Below, one piece after another: positions 15,713-19,896 of a stretch of 19,896 nt of DNA; positions within the stretch are counted from its first letter, which is position 1, and each line of letters begins with the position of its first letter. Position numbers and translations under genes: made by a program. The notes under the pieces are model-generated. The model made no database searches, had not been told where the DNA came from, and saw nothing but the letters and a program-made list of their open reading frames with translations. The DNA comes from Bacteroidales bacterium UBA1628. Lineage in GTDB: Bacteria; Bacteroidota; Bacteroidia; Bacteroidales; UBA932. Location of the stretch: the NCBI GenBank assembly GCA_002321335.1, contig DCMG01000108.1:1-19896 (forward strand), in the 5' to 3' direction.

Positions 15713-15729
15713 TATTCATATTAATCCAA

Positions 15730-18372
15730 TTAGATTATTTCTATATCAGCGGTTTCAATCCAGCCTTGTCGTCCGTCAGCAAGGGAAATGTTCTTCCACG
15801 TGCCGACCTCGTCAAGAATCGTGACCTTGGTGCCTTCGTGGATCACGAACAGATCCTTGGACGAGCCAGAGGACGGTGAGCTCTTCACTGAAGAGACAGG
15901 AGACATCACGATCGCAGTGTCTGCTTTCTCGCTGTCGGATTTCTGCCAGATTGAGAAACTCAAGGCCCCGGCGGAAAGCAGCAGAAGCGCTATTCCGCAA
16001 TAGAAGCCTGCTCTTCTCCTGCCGACAGTCGAGCCCAAAAGGAACAACATTCCCATCATCAAAGCGGCTGCAAGCAAGACTAGGAATATGACAGCCCAAG
16101 CGTTGGAGCCCATCAAATAGCAGATTTTCCTTGCCACGCTCTTCAAAATGAATTCCGGCACAGGCTCAATCTTGTCCTGCACGAAATTATTGGTGAATTC
16201 CAAATTGTACCGTGCGTCTGAATATGACGGATCAAGCCTCAACGCCCTCTCATAGTACAGAATCGCTTTAGGATAGTTGCCCTGCTTGAACCAAGCGTTG
16301 CCAAGGTTGTAGTAAAGCGTGGCAGATTTTTGTCCGGACTTTTCAATTGAAGTCCAAGCCTCAGAAGCGTCGGCGAACTTACCGTCCGAGTAGGCCTGCA
16401 CACCCGCCGTCCAAAGAGAGTCCAGATCCTTCGCCTGAATATTCATGGAAAATCCAAGAGACAGGAGCAACGTCACGATTGTGGCGGCTTTTCTCAAAGA
16501 TTTTCCGCCGTTCCTGAGACCGGAGTCAATTGACGAAATCACATTCAAAGCAGCGTCATAGTGGGATCTCATCGCCTCATTGCCTCCATCAGGAGAATAG
16601 CGGGCGAACTCGCATGCATCCAGAAGATCCGTGAAAGCCTTGGTCTGCTCCTCGCCGACCCCGCCGTCAGTAAGAGCGGAAGCGATGTTATCCTTGCTTA
16701 TCTCAGACATATCCATATTCAATTTGTCGGAAACAAATCCGATGAGAGCCTTGTGAAGTTCCTCATAGAAAGCCGTATAGAGATCCTTGTCAAGATATTC
16801 ACCTGCCAGTTTGAGACGCTTCTGCGCCATCTTTGTGGCACGCCTGTTCTTTGTGCCGGCGACATCAGCCCGCATCGCGGCCACCTTCCTGAACGCAAGG
16901 TAAACCACAACAGCCCCTACAATCATCAAAGCCAGCAAGATCCAGAAAAATGCCGAACCGACAAAGAACGATCCAGAGCCGGAAAGATTCGGCTTGCCTG
17001 TGAATATGAACCTGATGTCATCAGCAAGGCTCTTCACGTCCTTTCTCTCGACTCCGGATGTCACGGACGTGACAGGGGCGGAATCCCCGCCTTTCCCCTT
17101 GGCTACCTTGATGTGCAACGGTTCGGTCCTGAGGGTCACATATTTACCCGCATTGACATCATAATAGGAATATTCAACGGGATCAATCGTGAAGTCACCG
17201 TGGCTCCTCGGGATGAATGGATATTCAAAAGACTTGCTGCCGGATGTTCCGCCGGTGCTTTTGTCCGTGTTCTCGGTCGTTTTGGTGTCATATACCTCGA
17301 AATCAGGAGGGAAATTGACTTTCGGCTCCTCAAGCAGGGCAACGTTTCCACGTCCGGAGACCGTGATGATCAATGATGCCGCATCGTGGGTCTTAAGATT
17401 GTCCGTGGTGAGCCGAGCGGATATTCCGAAATTACCGACGCCACCTCCGAAAGAGGCAGGTTGGCCGGCAGGAAGCGGATTCACCTTTACCTTGACGGCA
17501 GGAGTTGTCACCCTCTTCCTGATTTGACGGTAGTCATCCTGAAAGAACTGGTCAAAGAGACTGCCCGATGTCGAATTGTTGACCTTTACATTTATGACAC
17601 AGACAAGTTCCGATGGATCGATGGTGATGACTCCAGACTTTTGCGGAATCAAGACATACGTACGGAGAACCGCAGTGTTGTAGATTTTGTCATCCAAACT
17701 CTCGCGTTTGAACTCTATGTTGTCCGGAACATAGGTTTCTTGACTCCAGAAACCGTTGAAAGTCGGAAGTTTGGCATTCTCAAATCCAACGATGTTGGCT
17801 CTTTGATAAATCTTCAGTGTCGCTGTGATCGGCTCTCCGACAACCACTTCCGAGCGGCTTAGTGACAACCTCATGAAGAGATTGTCCGAAGAGATATCGC
17901 CCGAGCCGGAGGTGGAAGCCTGTCCGCCTGAGGATTTACCGCCGCTGTTCTGCCCAGATGACTGTGAAGAGGACGCGCCATCGCTGACAACCTGGATGGT
18001 GGCCTGATTAGATGAGATTCTGTTTCCTGAAAGCGTGGCTGTGGCAGCCGGAATCTGGAATGTTCCGGTGGATTTAGGAATAAGGATGTAGGTGAAAGTT
18101 GTCTGATGGGATGATGACTTCTTGCCATTGATGATCTGAATGCTTGAACTGGAACCTTTCTGCGGTCCCCAGACCAATTGGAAATCATCACCCTCCGACC
18201 ATTGAAAATCCGACGGGCTCTTCTCACCTTCTATTATGAATGTAACATTGAACTGCTCGTTCACAGCGACGACATCCGGAGCCTCAACCCGGATGACATT
18301 CTGGGCAGAGGCCTGAAAAATGGCCATGAGCAAAAAAGCCGCAATGTAAAACAATCTCTTCATATTCCCCAT
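15730..18372 (-). CDS. batD: BatD-BatE fusion protein
   Basis: One uninterrupted 880-residue ORF. Residues 1-620 are BatD: signal peptide (4-23), beta-rich repeats (25-425) with a Ser/Gly linker (132-160), a transmembrane helix (469-494) and a cytoplasmic tail. Residues 626-880 are BatE: a hydrophobic segment (628-646) looking exactly like a signal peptide ending MNIQAKD, TPR repeats (650-725), two transmembrane helices (757-780, 788-808) and an SH3-like domain (825-880). Bat proteins support oxygen tolerance or envelope integrity in Bacteroidetes; the mechanism is unsettled. ATG 18372 lies one base after the batC stop; ATG 18363 is an equally possible start. Codon 626 is TTG (16495-16497), where BatE would normally begin, so separate BatE translation cannot be excluded. 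Confidence 0.92.
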   Translation of the reverse strand: MGNMKRLFYIAAFLLMAIFQASAQNVIRVEAPDVVAVNEQFNVTFIIEGEKSPSDFQWSEGDDFQLVWGPQKGSSSSIQIINGKKSSSHQTTFTYILIPKSTGTFQIPAATATLSGNRISSNQATIQVVSDGASSSQSSGQNSGGKSSGGQASTSGSGDISSDNLFMRLSLSRSEVVVGEPITATLKIYQRANIVGFENAKLPTFNGFWSQETYVPDNIEFKRESLDDKIYNTAVLRTYVLIPQKSGVITIDPSELVCVINVKVNNSTSGSLFDQFFQDDYRQIRKRVTTPAVKVKVNPLPAGQPASFGGGVGNFGISARLTTDNLKTHDAASLIITVSGRGNVALLEEPKVNFPPDFEVYDTKTTENTDKSTGGTSGSKSFEYPFIPRSHGDFTIDPVEYSYYDVNAGKYVTLRTEPLHIKVAKGKGGDSAPVTSVTSGVERKDVKSLADDIRFIFTGKPNLSGSGSFFVGSAFFWILLALMIVGAVVVYLAFRKVAAMRADVAGTKNRRATKMAQKRLKLAGEYLDKDLYTAFYEELHKALIGFVSDKLNMDMSEISKDNIASALTDGGVGEEQTKAFTDLLDACEFARYSPDGGNEAMRSHYDAALNVISSIDSGLRNGGKSLRKAATIVTLLLSLGFSMNIQAKDLDSLWTAGVQAYSDGKFADASEAWTSIEKSGQKSATLYYNLGNAWFKQGNYPKAILYYERALRLDPSYSDARYNLEFTNNFVQDKIEPVPEFILKSVARKICYLMGSNAWAVIFLVLLAAALMMGMLFLLGSTVGRRRAGFYCGIALLLLSAGALSFSIWQKSDSEKADTAIVMSPVSSVKSSPSSGSSKDLFVIHEGTKVTILDEVGTWKNISLADGRQGWIETADIEII

Positions 18373-18373
18373 T

Positions 18374-19156
18374 TTACCAATTCTTTTCTTTCTGGCGGGA
18401 TTTCAGCAGAGCCGCCTTCTCCTTGTTGACCTTGTCCTGAGTCTCCTTTTCTCGGGCCTGAACCGCCTTCAGCATCTGCTGAGCCTGCTGAGGAGACATC
18501 TTGGCGTCCCCCTGCCCTTCACCTTGCTGAGGCTTAGGTTGGTCGCCCTGATTCTGATCTTTGTTCTGATCATTATTCTGGTTCTGGTCCTGATTATTAT
18601 TCTGATTATTGTCCTGATTCGGATCGTTGTTGTTCTGACCGTTCTGGTTTTGGTCGTTGTTCTGATCGTTGTTCTTATCCTGATTCTTCTGGTCATCATT
18701 GCCTCCGCCACCACCTTCGTTCTTCAGCATCTGCTTGGCGTAAGCATAATTCTCCTTCGCGTCCATATCGCCCGGATTGCGCAGCAAGGACTGCCTGTAA
18801 GCATCCACAGCAGACTTCCAATCTTTCTTTTGGACAGCGATATTACCAAGATTATAATAGTAGTCAGCGGAATTGGCCGACATCGGAGCGACATCCTTCA
18901 ATCTTTCCATGGACTTACCGGCCTCATCAAAATTGCCTTCACGATAAAGGGCACCGGCAAGGTTATAGTTGGCGGCGAATGACGAGGTGTCCTTAGCCTG
19001 AGCCTTACGATACTCTATCTCAGCGTTCTGCCAATGCCCTTTCTTGAACTGGCGGTTGCCGGCCCGGACTTCCTTGCGGTCAGTCTGCGCCAAAGCCGCC
19101 ACACACGAAAGTGTCAGCAAAGCCGCAGCCAAAACATATTTCAATATATTCTTCAT
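18374..19156 (-). CDS. batC: BatC, TPR protein with Gln/Asn/Asp-rich region
   Basis: Periplasmic TPR protein of 260 residues: signal peptide (1-23), TPR repeats (about 25-145; NYNLAGALYREGNFDEA, YYNLGNIAVQKKDWKSA), a Gly run (148-152), a low-complexity segment made almost only of Q, N and D (153-206), then a charged Lys/Glu-rich tail. Placement between batB and batD fits BatC. Start ATG 19156 overlaps the batB stop (ATGA), and its stop is one base from the batD start, showing tight coupling. The low-complexity DNA consists of degenerate repeats of CTGATTATTGTC-like units and is probably length-variable between strains. Confidence 0.9.
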   Translation of the reverse strand: MKNILKYVLAAALLTLSCVAALAQTDRKEVRAGNRQFKKGHWQNAEIEYRKAQAKDTSSFAANYNLAGALYREGNFDEAGKSMERLKDVAPMSANSADYYYNLGNIAVQKKDWKSAVDAYRQSLLRNPGDMDAKENYAYAKQMLKNEGGGGGNDDQKNQDKNNDQNNDQNQNGQNNNDPNQDNNQNNNQDQNQNNDQNKDQNQGDQPKPQQGEGQGDAKMSPQQAQQMLKAVQAREKETQDKVNKEKAALLKSRQKEKNW

Positions 19157-19896
19157 CTTTTTTCCTCAAACAAATGTCTGCGCGAGCGTCTTTCCCCGAT
19201 GAGCATCTCAAGGGCGAAGAACGCCAACGCTATTCCGAGAAAATACATAAACTGCTCGCCATACTCCTCAAAGACCACGGAATTATATTCCTCATCCTCC
19301 ATCTTGCGGATGTCGTTGATGATCGGAGTCAAACCGAATTCATCGTTGCCGGCGTGGACATAGGCTCCGCCGCCAGCGGCAGCGACTTCCTTCAATGTCT
19401 CCTCGTCCAGACGTGTCACGACAATATTGCCGTCCTTGTCCTTCAAAAGGCCTCCGTCCATCGGAATCGGCTGTCCGTCAGCGGATCCGACACCGATTGT
19501 GTAGACCTTGATCCCGGCGTCGGCAGCCTGTTTCGCGGCAGCGACGGCATCGTCCTCGTGGTTCTCACCATCGGTGATCACGATAATCGCCCGGCTGTGC
19601 TCACTCTGGGCGCTGAACCCGCGGATAGCCGTGTTGATGGCATCCCCGATGGCGGTTCCCTGAATCGGAATCGACTCCGTCGAAATTGAATTCAGAAACA
19701 TCTTTGCGCTGACATAATCGGAAGTGATCGGAAGTTGGACGAACGAGGTTCCGGCAAATACGATCAGCCCGATCCTGTCATCCTGAAGCTTGTCCGTAAT
19801 TCTGGAAATTGCCAGTTTGGCCCTTTCCAGTCTGTTTGGAGAATAGTCCTTGGCAAGCATCGAGTTTGACACGTCCAAGGCTATCATGATCTCGGC
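19153..19896 (-). CDS. batB: BatB, VWA-domain membrane protein (N-terminus beyond window)
   Basis: Partial at the window edge; the visible 247 residues start within AEIMIALDVSNSM. A von Willebrand A domain is evident: MIDAS DVSNS, the downstream GTAIGDA threonine, and VITDGENHED. A C-terminal transmembrane helix (FMYFLGIALAFFALEMLIG) precedes a basic tail. Missing are about 80 N-terminal residues, expected to hold one or two more membrane helices. BatB is thought to form an inner-membrane VWA complex with BatA, facing the periplasm. Its TGA overlaps the batC start. batA and a moxR-type ATPase gene would be expected upstream, outside the window. Confidence 0.93.
   Translation of the reverse strand, partial: AEIMIALDVSNSMLAKDYSPNRLERAKLAISRITDKLQDDRIGLIVFAGTSFVQLPITSDYVSAKMFLNSISTESIPIQGTAIGDAINTAIRGFSAQSEHSRAIIVITDGENHEDDAVAAAKQAADAGIKVYTIGVGSADGQPIPMDGGLLKDKDGNIVVTRLDEETLKEVAAAGGGAYVHAGNDEFGLTPIINDIRKMEDEEYNSVVFEEYGEQFMYFLGIALAFFALEMLIGERRSRRHLFEEKR

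Noticed and set aside
18500..18715. Repetitive DNA resembling a short CRISPR-like array
   Set aside because: Units are degenerate, have no constant-length spacers, and encode the low-complexity part of BatC in frame.
18524..18982. Plus-strand frame rich in Leu, Ile and Val that looks like a membrane protein
   Set aside because: It is the antisense reading of the Gln/Asn/Asp repeats of batC; reversed CAG/AAT/GAT-type codons automatically give hydrophobic residues.

Overview
The window looks like a chromosomal segment of a Bacteroidales (Bacteroidota) bacterium with moderate GC. Supporting signs are TAnnTTTG-type promoter elements and little Shine-Dalgarno sequence. The gene set also fits: a Bat (batB-batC-batD/E) aerotolerance operon, a Bacteroidetes-type malate dehydrogenase, a uridine-kinase-like protein with a threonyl-tRNA-synthetase-like N-terminus, and a LemA/DUF2207 pair. 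I cannot name the genus.

Left region (1-4205) is accessory and decaying. A complete IS1595-family element occupies 23-2342, with 29-bp terminal inverted repeats (one mismatch) and an 8-bp target duplication CTTATTTT at 15-22 and 2343-2350. It carries a zinc-ribbon transposase and three AT-rich passenger genes: an overlapping 66-aa/242-aa pair with its own recognisable promoter, and a convergent 63-aa zinc-ribbon gene. A bidirectional terminator lies just inside the right end. The element splits a DUF2971 gene; removing it with one target copy restores an open frame. Next come a wrecked M64-type (IgA peptidase-like) lipoprotein gene in three frames and about 500 bp of gene-free DNA with repeats.

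Middle region (4206-12102) is mostly core. On the minus strand, 4'-phosphopantetheinyl transferase, lemA and a DUF2207 membrane protein form an operon. mdh follows on the plus strand with a clear promoter and terminator. Then comes a plus-strand operon of a periplasmic TPR protein, an EnvC-like coiled-coil/LytM protein with a degenerate metal site, and tsaE. A long hairpin separates tsaE from the convergent yifB/comM.

Right region (12103-19896): yifB (minus) and the nucleoside kinase gene (plus) diverge from a shared intergenic region. The kinase converges on the Bat operon (minus) with a strong shared hairpin between them. In the Bat operon, BatD and BatE are one continuous 880-aa ORF; batC and the window-truncated batB lie upstream with coupled starts and stops. 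Bat proteins are VWA, TPR and membrane proteins thought to form a cell-envelope complex.

Three observations stand out: the IS1595 element with cargo; the 7-mer TGAATAT/ATATTCA at 31 places (about 2.4 expected for random sequence), in several reading frames and between genes, but never in the IS or mdh; and the BatD-BatE fusion with a TTG codon exactly where an ancestral BatE start would sit.
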